Positions 1-6,994 of a DNA stretch of 8,722 nt are shown here, piece by piece. Made by a program: the position numbers and the translations under genes. Every line of letters begins with the position of its first letter. Positions within the stretch are counted from its first letter, which is position 1. Under the pieces are notes generated by a model. The model had not been told where the DNA came from and did not search any database. It saw only the letters and a program-made list of their open reading frames with translations. Source of the stretch: Clostridiales bacterium (GTDB lineage Bacteria; Bacillota; Clostridia; Oscillospirales; Acutalibacteraceae); contig JAAYFA010000260.1 in the NCBI GenBank assembly GCA_012728445.1, positions 1 to 8,722 on the forward strand, read 5' to 3'.

Positions 1-672
1 ATCATATACCGTTACGCTGTGCCCTTTGAGGCGGAGGAAATGCGCAGCGGTAAGACCACCGGGACCTCCACCGATGACTGCAACTTTTTTACCGGTATCG
101 GCAAACGCATCGGGCATGTATTGCTCGTCGCTTTTTAGCGCTATATCGCCAACAAAGCTTTTTAGAAACGCTATAGAGATGGGTTCCTCAACCAATTGCC
201 TGCGGCATGCCGTTTCGCATGGATGCGGGCAGACGCGGCCGATGGAAGCGGGGAACGGTAATACTTCTCGAATCAGTTTCACAGCCTCCATATATTCGCC
301 GTTTGCGATAAGACCCACGTAGCCTTGGCAATCCGTACCTGCGGGACAGGCGAGGGAACAGGGCGCTTTGCAATCGCCAACATGGTCGGAAAGCAGCAAA
401 TCCAACGCACATTTGCGGGAGCTCAGCACTCGTGGTGTATCGGTCAGAATAGCCATTCCATCAACTGCTTTTGTTGAGCAGGCACGCAAAAGTTTTGGGT
501 TACCTTGTGCTTCCACAACACAAAGTCCACAAGCACCATAAATCTCCACCCGCTTATCGTGGCAGAGGGTGGGGATTTCAATGCCATTGTCTCTTGCGGC
601 ATCTAGGATGGTGACGCCTTTTTCAACCGTTACTCGCTTGCCGTCTATCGTCAATGAAATATTTTCACTCAT
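1..672 (-). CDS. NuoG-type [2Fe-2S] / GltD-like FAD oxidoreductase fusion (3' end beyond window)
   Basis: The first 224 residues are visible and the reading frame is open at the left edge. The N-terminus is a plant-type/NuoG-type [2Fe-2S] domain with cysteines 37, 48, 51 and 65. A cysteine-rich section follows (C101, C105, C109, C115, then C148, C152, C156 in the context GRVCPHPCETAC). This is the signature of the N-terminal [4Fe-4S] region of GltD, the glutamate synthase small chain, and of NfnB. A dinucleotide-binding GGGPGG motif at residues 201-206 begins the FAD fold. The start has a GAAAGGA site about 9 bases upstream and lies 43 bases after the NuoF-like gene, so it is the third gene of that operon. 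By family knowledge such a subunit carries electrons between iron-sulfur clusters, FAD and NAD(P)H in the cytoplasm. The domain order resembles StnC of the Sporomusa-type transhydrogenase; that identity is an inference. Confidence 0.87.
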   Translation of the reverse strand, partial: MSENISLTIDGKRVTVEKGVTILDAARDNGIEIPTLCHDKRVEIYGACGLCVVEAQGNPKLLRACSTKAVDGMAILTDTPRVLSSRKCALDLLLSDHVGDCKAPCSLACPAGTDCQGYVGLIANGEYMEAVKLIREVLPFPASIGRVCPHPCETACRRQLVEEPISIAFLKSFVGDIALKSDEQYMPDAFADTGKKVAVIGGGPGGLTAAHFLRLKGHSVTVYD

Positions 673-715
673 AGGTTAAATTCCTTTCAAAATAACTAAT
701 TAATCCCGCGTTGCG

Positions 716-2467
716 TCAGGATACCAAAACGGCGTCGAAACGACAAACTTCTTTGCACTTACCGCATTGGATGCACTTTTCAAAATCGATAGTGTGCGGC
801 TTCCGAACATCGCCGGTAATGGCGTCCACAGGACATTTTCTTTTACACAACGTACAGCCCGTGCATTTTTCAGCGTCTATTTTAAACGTTAAAAGCTCGG
901 TGCATTCGCAAGCGGGGCACTTATGGTCGTTTATGTGAGCCTCATATTCATTTCTAAAATACCGTATGGTTGACAATACGGGGTTTGGCGCTGTTTGCCC
1001 CAAACCGCACAGTGAGCCGCTCTTTATTTCGTTGCAAAGGTCTTCCATCAGTTCAATATCGCCCTGCCGACCCTGACCGATGCAAATGCGCTCCAAAATC
1101 TCAAGCAGTCTTTTTGTGCCAATCCTGCAATGAATGCATTTGCCACAGGATTCTTTTGCGGTAAAGTCAAGGAAGAACTTTGCCATGCTAACCATGCAGG
1201 TGTTTTCGTCCATAACGACCATGCCGCCCGAGCCCATGATAGCGCCGGTTTCGTTAAGCTTTTTATAGTCAATAATCGTATCGCCGAGTTCAGCGGGGAT
1301 ACAGCCCCCCGAAGGACCGCCCATTTGAACACCTTTGAACTTGCCGCCGTCACGAATACCACCGCCAATTTTAAAGATGACATCGTTGAGTGTCTTACCC
1401 ATCGGTATTTCTACAAGACCGCCGCGTTTGATTTTGCCCGTTAGAGCAAAAACCTTCGTGCCCTTGCTGTCTTCGGTGCCCATCGCGGCGAAGGCGGGAC
1501 CGCCATTTAGCATAATCCATGGTACATTTGCAAAAGTCTCCACATTATTTATATTGGAAGGCTTGAGCCAGAAGCCGGATTGTGCCGGGAAGGGGGGCTT
1601 TAACCTCGGCATACCACGGTGCCCTTCAAGGGACTCAATAAGCGCCGTTTCTTCACCGCAGACAAAGGCTCCGGCGCCTGCTTTAATCGTAAAGTCACAG
1701 TTGAAGTTTGTGCCGAGAATATTCTCGCCGACAAACCCGGCGACCTTTGCCTGTTCGATAGCTTTTTGGAGCCTAGCGATGGCAAGCGGATATTCGGCAC
1801 GCACATAAACGACTACGTTTTTAGCGCCGATGGCATAGGCAGCAATTAGCATGCCTTCAATCAAATTGTGTGGGTCGCTTTCGATAATCGCTCGGTCCAT
1901 AAAAGCACCGGGGTCGCCTTCGTCCGCATTGCAGATTAAATACTTAACCTCGCCCGGGCTTTTGCGTGCGGCATCCCATTTAAACCATGTGGGAAAGCCT
2001 GCGCCGCCTCTGCCTGCAAGACCGGATATCTTTATTTCATCAATAACCGCCTCGGGTGTCATTGTCAGCGACTTTTTAAAGGCGTTATATCCTTTATCGG
2101 CCATGTAATCTTCAATTATTTCGGGGTTGATAAGCCCGCAGTGCCGCAAGGCAATTCTTGTCTGTTGCGTTAAGAACGAATTGTCTTCGTCCGTTACTTC
2201 AAGCCCGGCAATTATATCGAAATCGTTGGTTTTAGTAAACTCAGCAATGGCCGGGATGTCTTTTTCTGATACCTTTACCAGCCGTTTCAGGCTGCCATCA
2301 TCCAAATAAATATCCACAATAGGCTCCAGAAAACACATGCCGATGCAGCCGGTTATGGTGAGTTCCGTGTTCAGCTTGTTTTCTTCAATTGCTTTTTCTA
2401 AAAGGTTGTAGACCTTGCCGGCTCCTGCGGCGGTGCCGCAGCTTCCCTGTCCAACGGCTATTTTCAT
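716..2467 (-). CDS. NuoF/HydB-like NADH:acceptor flavoprotein subunit with C-terminal ferredoxin domain
   Basis: This complete 583-residue cytoplasmic protein is longer than respiratory NuoF because of extra N- and C-terminal domains. Residues 1-90 form a thioredoxin-like [2Fe-2S]-type domain with C10, C41 and C45. The NADH/FMN core shows GRGGAGFPT (152-160), NADEGDPGAFMDR (180-192) and EETALIESLEG (272-282). A [4Fe-4S] site is formed by C441, C444, C447 and C487. The C-terminus holds two CxxCxxCxxxC ferredoxin motifs (C535-C545 and C565-C575). This layout is typical of the diaphorase subunit of soluble NAD-dependent [FeFe] hydrogenases, formate dehydrogenases and Stn-type transhydrogenases, where NADH is oxidised or formed at FMN. 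Its ATG overlaps the TGA of the preceding NuoE-like gene (ATGA), with a GGGAGG ribosome site 7 bases upstream, so the two are probably translationally coupled. The specific redox partner is not decided by this protein alone. Confidence 0.93.
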   Translation of the reverse strand: MKIAVGQGSCGTAAGAGKVYNLLEKAIEENKLNTELTITGCIGMCFLEPIVDIYLDDGSLKRLVKVSEKDIPAIAEFTKTNDFDIIAGLEVTDEDNSFLTQQTRIALRHCGLINPEIIEDYMADKGYNAFKKSLTMTPEAVIDEIKISGLAGRGGAGFPTWFKWDAARKSPGEVKYLICNADEGDPGAFMDRAIIESDPHNLIEGMLIAAYAIGAKNVVVYVRAEYPLAIARLQKAIEQAKVAGFVGENILGTNFNCDFTIKAGAGAFVCGEETALIESLEGHRGMPRLKPPFPAQSGFWLKPSNINNVETFANVPWIMLNGGPAFAAMGTEDSKGTKVFALTGKIKRGGLVEIPMGKTLNDVIFKIGGGIRDGGKFKGVQMGGPSGGCIPAELGDTIIDYKKLNETGAIMGSGGMVVMDENTCMVSMAKFFLDFTAKESCGKCIHCRIGTKRLLEILERICIGQGRQGDIELMEDLCNEIKSGSLCGLGQTAPNPVLSTIRYFRNEYEAHINDHKCPACECTELLTFKIDAEKCTGCTLCKRKCPVDAITGDVRKPHTIDFEKCIQCGKCKEVCRFDAVLVS

Positions 2468-2952
2468 GCTTGCGCCTCCCTTAAATCTTTCAGGATATTT
2501 TTTGTTTTATCAGGCGTCAAGTTGCCGTAGGTGTCTTCGTTAATCATCATAACAGGTGAAAGGCTGCAGCAACCAAGGCAGGCAACATTCTTTAATGTAA
2601 ACAAGCCGTCCTTGGTCGTTTGCCCATCTTCGATTTCCAACTCTTCATGAATAGCCCGTTCTATTTTAAGCGAAGAGTTTACATGGCAAGCAGTACCTTG
2701 GCAAAGCAGAATAAGGTACTTGCCAACGGGCTGAAAACGAAACTGCGTGTAAAAGGTGGCGACACCAAAAACCGTGGCAGGCGGTATGTTGAGTTCTGCG
2801 GCAACGTGTCGCAACGCATCCTGGGGCAAATAGCCGTATAACTCCTGCACCTTTTGCAAAACAGTGATAAGGCTCCCGGGGATATTCTTGTATTTTTCGA
2901 GTACATCCTTCAGCAAGGATAAATCGCAAGTTCCGTTGCAGCAGCAAGACAT
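2464..2952 (-). CDS. NuoE/HydC-like [2Fe-2S] thioredoxin-fold subunit
   Basis: This is a 162-residue protein and the first gene of the operon. The conserved [2Fe-2S] ligands appear as CQGTAC (C84, C89) and CLGC-C (C125, C129), in the NuoE order C-x4-C then C-x3-C. The motifs VQELYGYLP and GVATFYTQFRF also match the 24-kDa subunit family. It normally docks on the NuoF-like subunit and forms part of the electron path. The start is the ATG at 2952, with GGAGG 8 bases upstream. An in-frame upstream ATG at 3006 would add 18 residues but lies upstream of the promoter -10 element, so it cannot be on the main transcript. Four additional cysteines sit in the first nine residues (C3, C4, C5, C9), which is not part of the standard cluster motif. 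Confidence 0.92.
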   Translation of the reverse strand: MSCCCNGTCDLSLLKDVLEKYKNIPGSLITVLQKVQELYGYLPQDALRHVAAELNIPPATVFGVATFYTQFRFQPVGKYLILLCQGTACHVNSSLKIERAIHEELEIEDGQTTKDGLFTLKNVACLGCCSLSPVMMINEDTYGNLTPDKTKNILKDLREAQA

Positions 2953-2997
2953 AAATATAACCTCCGGATTTAAATGATTTGATATACTATTCTTTAT

Positions 2998-3026
2998 ATT
3001 ATACATAATACAAGTGATTGTTTCAA
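2998..3026 (-). promoter_or_regulatory. Promoter of the NuoE-NuoF-FAD operon
   Basis: On the minus strand, TTGAAA (3026-3021) and a perfect TATAAT (3003-2998) are separated by exactly 17 bases, a near-ideal sigma-A promoter. Transcription should start near 2991, giving a leader of about 40 bases before the NuoE-like ATG at 2952. No riboswitch-sized leader fits in that space. Confidence 0.8.
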
Positions 3027-3027
3027 G

Positions 3028-3082
3028 CGTTTGTTATTAAATATCACATTCAAATGCGGTGAGGAATCAACAAAAACAAACG
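3028..3082. repeat. 8-bp inverted repeat between the two divergent promoters
   Basis: CGTTTGTT at 3028-3035 and its reverse complement AACAAACG at 3075-3082 lie 39 bases apart. The left arm is two bases from the -35 of the minus-strand promoter, and the right arm is ten bases from the proposed -35 of the plus-strand promoter. The placement could suit a regulator acting on both directions. The arms are short, so chance is not excluded. Confidence 0.3.
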
Positions 3083-3092
3083 GATAATAATC

Positions 3093-3121
3093 TTGAATTT
3101 TATTTGTCATTGTGATACAGT
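3093..3121 (+). promoter_or_regulatory. Candidate promoter of the Gfo/Idh/MocA dehydrogenase gene
   Basis: TTGAAT (3093-3098) is followed after 17 bases by TACAGT (3116-3121), which is preceded by TG-A as in an extended -10 promoter. The start point would be near 3128, giving a leader of about 40 bases. The match is weaker than that of the divergent promoter, as expected for a regulated gene. Confidence 0.55.
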
Positions 3122-3125
3122 ATCA
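3113..3125. promoter_or_regulatory. Palindromic candidate operator over the -10 element
   Basis: TGATACAGTATCA is a perfect palindrome of two 6-base arms around one central base, and it covers the whole proposed -10 hexamer of the dehydrogenase promoter. A repressor bound here would block that promoter. No regulator gene lies in the window, so the binding protein is unknown. Confidence 0.45.
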
Positions 3126-3167
3126 AGCAGAAATAGAAGTTAAATTTTGAAATTCGGGAGGATAAAT

Positions 3168-4184
3168 ATGAAGCAGTTAAACATAGGAATCATCGGGGCC
3201 GGCAGAATAGGTTCCCTCCACGCAAAATCAATTACTTATAACGTTCCGTCAGCCAAAGTGCTCGGTATTACCGATGTGAAAAAGACTGGACTTGCGGAAC
3301 TGGCCGCTGAGCTCGGCATTGAAAAGATTTATGCTGATTATAAGGAAATGATGGCTGATAAAGAGATTGATGCGGTGTTGGTCTGCTCTTCCACGGATAC
3401 GCATGCAGACATATCCATTGAAGCGGCAAAAGCCGGCAAACATATCTTCTGTGAAAAGCCCGTTGATTTAACGCCCGAGAAGGTTCAAGCTGTTATTGAA
3501 GCAGTCAAAAAGGCAGGTGTTAAGCTGCAAGTTGGTTTTAATCGTCGTTTTGACCACAACTTTGCCAAAGTGAAAAGTATGGTAACTGCCGGTAAAATCG
3601 GGGATGTGCATATTGTAAAGATAACCTCCAGAGATCCGTCGCCGCCGCCTGCAGAATACTCCGCGGTTTCCGGTGGCATGTTCCTGGATATGACCATACA
3701 CGATTTTGACATGGCACGCTTCTTAGCGGGCAGTGAAGTTACAGAAGTTTATGCAAGCGCCACCTGTCTTGTGGACCCGGCCATCGGCGAGGCAGGGGAT
3801 GTCGATACAGCAATCATCACCCTTAAGTTCGAAAATGGTGCATTGGGCGTCATCGATAACAGCAGACGCGCGGCTTACGGTTATGACCAGCGTATTGAAG
3901 TTTTCGGTAGCAACGGTGCAGCTGTTGCTTCAAACGATACGGATACAACGGTGGCATTCATGGGCGAAGACGGCGTTGTGAGCGACAAGCCTCTCTACTT
4001 TTTCTTGGAAAGATACATGCAGTCTTTCAGAGACGAAATGATTCAATTTGTTGACGCCATTCATAACGACACGTCAACACCGGCCACCGGCGAGGATGGG
4101 CTCAATTCTCTGCTTGTTGCACTCGCGGCGAAAAAGTCAGTTGCGCTGGGTAGACCGGTGTTAATTAGCGAGATGAAACAATAG
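3168..4184 (+). CDS. iolG: Gfo/Idh/MocA-family dehydrogenase, probable inositol 2-dehydrogenase
   Basis: This complete 338-residue protein has an N-terminal Rossmann fold (GAGRIG at 10-15). The family motif EKP follows at 96-98, where K97 is the expected catalytic lysine. A C-terminal substrate domain carries SRDPSPPP (154-161), SGGMFLDMTIHDFD (168-181) and GYDQRIEVFG. D174 and H178 correspond to the conserved aspartate and histidine of inositol dehydrogenases. The SRDPxPPP and IHDFDMARFL blocks resemble the IdhA/IolG group that oxidises myo-inositol to scyllo-inosose with NAD. Other sugar or scyllo-inositol substrates are possible. The ATG at 3168 has GGGAGG 6 bases upstream; a TTG at 3147 in the same frame precedes that site and is not used. 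The gene has its own promoter and terminator, so it is probably monocistronic, and no other inositol genes are in view. Confidence 0.85.
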   Translation: MKQLNIGIIGAGRIGSLHAKSITYNVPSAKVLGITDVKKTGLAELAAELGIEKIYADYKEMMADKEIDAVLVCSSTDTHADISIEAAKAGKHIFCEKPVDLTPEKVQAVIEAVKKAGVKLQVGFNRRFDHNFAKVKSMVTAGKIGDVHIVKITSRDPSPPPAEYSAVSGGMFLDMTIHDFDMARFLAGSEVTEVYASATCLVDPAIGEAGDVDTAIITLKFENGALGVIDNSRRAAYGYDQRIEVFGSNGAAVASNDTDTTVAFMGEDGVVSDKPLYFFLERYMQSFRDEMIQFVDAIHNDTSTPATGEDGLNSLLVALAAKKSVALGRPVLISEMKQ

Positions 4185-4216
4185 CCATCGTTTGTTTTTT
4201 TGAACGTTGTCAGCTA

Positions 4217-4249
4217 CCGCAATCACCGATTCTTGGTGGTTGCGGTTTT
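4217..4249 (+). terminator. Intrinsic terminator after the dehydrogenase gene
   Basis: An 11-bp stem (4217-4227 with 4235-4245, one G-U pair) closes a 7-base loop. It is followed by TTTT, then G and a second T run. It begins 32 bases after the stop codon. Confidence 0.85.
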
Positions 4250-4337
4250 GCCTTTTGAGGCCCGTAAAACTGTAAAGAATAGGCATAAACGGGAGAAATG
4301 AACAGAATCCGAAATCGTATTAAAACTTTTCTCTTAC

Positions 4338-4366
4338 TTGTAATATAATAACAGTTTTGGTATACT
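4338..4366 (+). promoter_or_regulatory. Candidate promoter of the InlB-repeat protein gene
   Basis: TTGTAA (4338-4343), a 17-base spacer and TATACT (4361-4366) preceded by TGG form a plausible extended -10 promoter, with a leader of about 85 bases. An overlapping alternative uses TATAAT at 4344-4349 with a weak TTAAAA at 4320-4325. The stretch 4250-4457 is AT-rich and otherwise holds no gene I can support. Confidence 0.4.
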
Positions 4367-4457
4367 ACATTTGACTATCATGATTTTAATTTATAGTTTT
4401 TATATTAAAATATTAGCAAACTCCGCCGGTCAATCTAATTGAAGGAGCTTTTTGGAA

Positions 4458-6944
4458 ATGCAGACAATTAAGAAGTTTTTATCCGTTGCTTTATCATTTG
4501 TAATGATAATTGTGATAACCCCTTTTACTGTAACGGACGCTTGTGCTTTAAACGACGGATCTTTTTTACAAGATTCAGAAGCATTGACTATTACTTTTGA
4601 CGCCAACGGTGGTACCGGCGGCGGTAGTTTTCAGACACTTGTAACAGGTGACGATCTTGAAGCTCCCGAGGTTTTACGGACAGGTTATGAATTTTTAGGA
4701 TGGTCGCCGGAGGTTCCTCCTATTGTTCCTGCTGAAAACGCAATTTATATTGCTCAGTGGAGCAGAAACTCCTATTCAATGGTTTTTGATGCGAACGGCG
4801 GTACCGGTGGATATACAGATGTTATACAGTATGGAGAAAATTTGATGCCGCCGGAGGTGTCAAGAACCGGTTACATATTTGCAGGGTGGACACCTGATGC
4901 CCCTTCTACAGTACCTGCGGAAGACCTGACTTTTACGGCTCACTGGAGTGTATTGGAATATGCAATCACGTTTGATGCAAACGATGGAATCGGCGGAACA
5001 AGTAGTTTAATGCCTTTTGGAACCGATTTGATCGCACCGAATGTTCTGAGATCCGGATATACACTAACCGGTTGGGAACCGACGTTGCCTGCAACCGTCC
5101 CTGCCGACGCAACCACCTATACGGCGCAATGGTCCATAAACAGCTATTCCATCACATTTGATGATAATGGCGGAGCGGGTGGAGCGAGTGCGTCTTATGA
5201 ATATGACGCTGTGCTTCTTGCTCCAAATGTATCAAACCCCGGGTTTACTTTTGTTGGGTGGTCACCGGCTGTTCCTGAAAGGGTGCTTGCGGCAAATTCG
5301 CTATACACAGCTCAGGGGACACCATCGACTTACAACGTAACCTTTGATGCAAACGGCGGAACAGGCGGTTCGTCGGCTCTGATGAAATATGGAACAGAAC
5401 TACAGACACCTATGGTAGAAAGAGCCGGTTATACTTTTATGGGCTGGTCGCCGGCAGTACCTGTTTTTGTACCGATTGGGGATGTCACATACAGCGCTCA
5501 GTGGCGTGTCAACAGTTATTCAATCGTTTTTGACGCCAATGGCGGCACAGGCGGAACAAGCGGCACTTTTGTGTACGGCAGCGCGCTTAATCCACCGGAT
5601 GTAGTCAGAAAAGGCTATACTTTTACCGGTTGGTCACCGGCAGTTCCTGAGTCGGTGCCTTCTGAAAATAGGACTTATGTAGCACAATGGAGTCAAAAAA
5701 TTCATACGATAATTTTTGATGCAAATGGCGGTGAAGGTGGAAGAGTTGAACCGGTTATCTTCGGGGCCGTTTTAATAGCTCCAATTGTAACGAGGGCAGG
5801 CTATACTTTTACCGGGTGGTCTCCTTCTGTTCCGGCAACCGCTCCGGACTATGATGTTATATATAATGCGCAGTGGACGGCGAACACCTACAGTTTAATT
5901 TTTGATGCTGACGGTGGAAGCGGAGGGAGCAATTTAACGGTTGCCTACGCCGCAGCCATAATACCACCTGTTGTAAAAAAAAGCGGCTATACTTTTACCG
6001 GATGGACACCTGCTGTCCCTGCAACGATGCCTGCAAACGCCATGCGATTTACGGCAACATGGACCATTAATATGCACGAAGTTATTTTCATTGTTGACAC
6101 TGTGGAATACTACAGAGCATCTGTCGCTTATGGCAATTCGATTTTAAAACCTGCCAACCCTGTAATGGAAGGACGAATATTCGTCGGATGGGAACCGGGT
6201 GTTCCTTCCTCCATGCCCGATGAAGCCCTTACATTTACAGCGGGATGGTATATATTAGAGGCCACGGTAAGCTTTAACCTTAACGGTGGCACAGGAACCA
6301 TTCCGTCTGTTCAGGTTTTGCCGGTCGGCAACGTTGTTATACTGCCCGAGCAGGGCAATATTACGAAACCGGGACATGAGTTCTTAGGCTGGAACACAGA
6401 CTTTGCCGCAACTGAGCCGCTTACAAGTTATTGGGTCACGCCCGAAAGCACAACATTGTTTGCGGTTTGGGGTTCGTCAGAGATTTATTTAACCGGCAAA
6501 GTCGGAGCCACCACGGTTTTGGACACAAGTAATAATTTGATATATGGGCTAGAGGCCGGGCTGACAAAAGAAAAGTTTGAAAGCACCTATGTCAACGTTA
6601 ACGGCAATGGTAGAATTGAGTATTCACCGGATGCCCGAACAATTGGAACCGGAGCGAAAGTCACAATCATTGACAACGCCACAAACGCAGTATTACAGAC
6701 ATTCTACATCGTCATTTTCGGCGATGTAAACGGTGACGGAAATATTGACAGTGTTGATGCAGGTGCTCTGGTCGATTTTGAAACATTTAACCTGTCATGG
6801 AATACAACAAGCGGTGATGCTTACAGGAAAGCCGCAGATTTAAATATGGATGACAATATTGACTCGATTGATGCTGGCATTATAGTTGACGCGGAAAACT
6901 TTGTTTGTGTAATCAACCAAGCAACAGGGGGACTTGAGTGTTAA
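4458..6944 (+). CDS. Secreted InlB-repeat protein with dockerin-like C-terminus
   Basis: This complete 828-residue protein begins with a signal peptide (KK at 5-6, a hydrophobic run from about 8 to 22, A-C-A at 28-30 as the likely cleavage site). From residue 43 there are ten tandem InlB-type repeats carrying motifs such as FDANGGTGG, GYTFTGWSPAVP and YTAQW. A linker of about 85 residues follows, with phrases such as GNGRIEY and YIVIFGDVNGDG. The end is a two-repeat dockerin-like module with calcium-loop cores starting at D756 and D794. No enzymatic domain is visible. InlB repeats are beta-grasp-like modules common in Firmicutes surface proteins, so a structural or adhesive role is inferred. 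The dockerin would dock to a cohesin elsewhere. The ATG at 4458 lies 10 bases after AAGGAG; a TTG six bases earlier is too close to that site. There is no sortase or SLH motif. Confidence 0.9.
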   Translation: MQTIKKFLSVALSFVMIIVITPFTVTDACALNDGSFLQDSEALTITFDANGGTGGGSFQTLVTGDDLEAPEVLRTGYEFLGWSPEVPPIVPAENAIYIAQWSRNSYSMVFDANGGTGGYTDVIQYGENLMPPEVSRTGYIFAGWTPDAPSTVPAEDLTFTAHWSVLEYAITFDANDGIGGTSSLMPFGTDLIAPNVLRSGYTLTGWEPTLPATVPADATTYTAQWSINSYSITFDDNGGAGGASASYEYDAVLLAPNVSNPGFTFVGWSPAVPERVLAANSLYTAQGTPSTYNVTFDANGGTGGSSALMKYGTELQTPMVERAGYTFMGWSPAVPVFVPIGDVTYSAQWRVNSYSIVFDANGGTGGTSGTFVYGSALNPPDVVRKGYTFTGWSPAVPESVPSENRTYVAQWSQKIHTIIFDANGGEGGRVEPVIFGAVLIAPIVTRAGYTFTGWSPSVPATAPDYDVIYNAQWTANTYSLIFDADGGSGGSNLTVAYAAAIIPPVVKKSGYTFTGWTPAVPATMPANAMRFTATWTINMHEVIFIVDTVEYYRASVAYGNSILKPANPVMEGRIFVGWEPGVPSSMPDEALTFTAGWYILEATVSFNLNGGTGTIPSVQVLPVGNVVILPEQGNITKPGHEFLGWNTDFAATEPLTSYWVTPESTTLFAVWGSSEIYLTGKVGATTVLDTSNNLIYGLEAGLTKEKFESTYVNVNGNGRIEYSPDARTIGTGAKVTIIDNATNAVLQTFYIVIFGDVNGDGNIDSVDAGALVDFETFNLSWNTTSGDAYRKAADLNMDDNIDSIDAGIIVDAENFVCVINQATGGLEC
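4584..6482 (+). repeat. Ten tandem InlB-type repeats, 62-residue (186-bp) period
   Basis: Repeat starts are 4584, 4773, 4959, 5145, 5331, 5517, 5703, 5889, 6075 and 6261. Repeat 1 has 63 residues, repeats 2 to 9 have exactly 62 and repeat 10 has 74. The consensus is an aromatic-x-[IV]-x-FDANGG start, a central GYTFTGW-[ST]-P-x-VP and a closing [YF]-x-AQW. Repeat 9 has lost the DANGG glycine turn yet keeps the length. Repeat 10 is the longer variant with a WNTD-type core. Repeat 4 carries glycine (codon 5316-5318) where the closing tryptophan is expected. DNA divergence between most copies is high, so the array is not a recent simple expansion. Confidence 0.93.
6717..6900 (+). other. Dockerin-like domain of the InlB-repeat protein
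   Basis: Two F-hand-like segments are visible. The first begins DVNGDGNIDSVD at 6723 and the second DLNMDDNIDSID at 6837, about 38 residues apart. Acidic or amide residues occupy loop positions 1, 3, 5, 9 and 12, as in type I dockerins that bind two calcium ions. The helices lack the basic residues usual in cellulosomal dockerins (ALVDFE and IIVDAE instead of LLKRY-like segments), so cohesin specificity is probably different. No cohesin gene is in the window. Confidence 0.75.
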
Positions 6945-6994
6945 ATATTTGATTCATAAACATTAATACCGGTGCTATTTCTGTAAAAAAATAA

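Noticed and set aside
1048..1849. Several open frames of 60-160 codons opposite or out of frame within the NuoF-like gene
   Set aside because: They show no family motifs or credible ribosome sites and are explained as frame shadows of a well-conserved coding sequence.
2953..3006. Upstream in-frame start that would lengthen the NuoE-like protein by 18 residues
   Set aside because: It lies upstream of the promoter -10 element, while the ATG at 2952 has GGAGG at good spacing and begins the conserved protein.
3147..3167. TTG start extending the inositol-dehydrogenase-like protein by 7 residues
   Set aside because: The GGGAGG ribosome site lies inside this extension, and the Rossmann fold begins normally from the ATG at 3168.
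4298..4348. 16-codon open frame (basic start, then FLLLVI) after GGGAG, a possible leader peptide
   Set aside because: The spacing to the ribosome site is only about 2 bases, it overlaps both candidate promoters and has no attenuator structure; it is probably chance.
4383..4411. ATTTTAAT/ATTAAAAT inverted repeat in the leader of the InlB-repeat gene
   Set aside because: Pure A+T arms in an A+T-rich stretch are expected by chance, and the hairpin would be weak.
4584..6482. Regularly spaced 186-bp units as a possible CRISPR or non-coding satellite array
   Set aside because: The period is a whole number of codons, the frame is open throughout and the conservation is at protein level, so it is a coding repeat.
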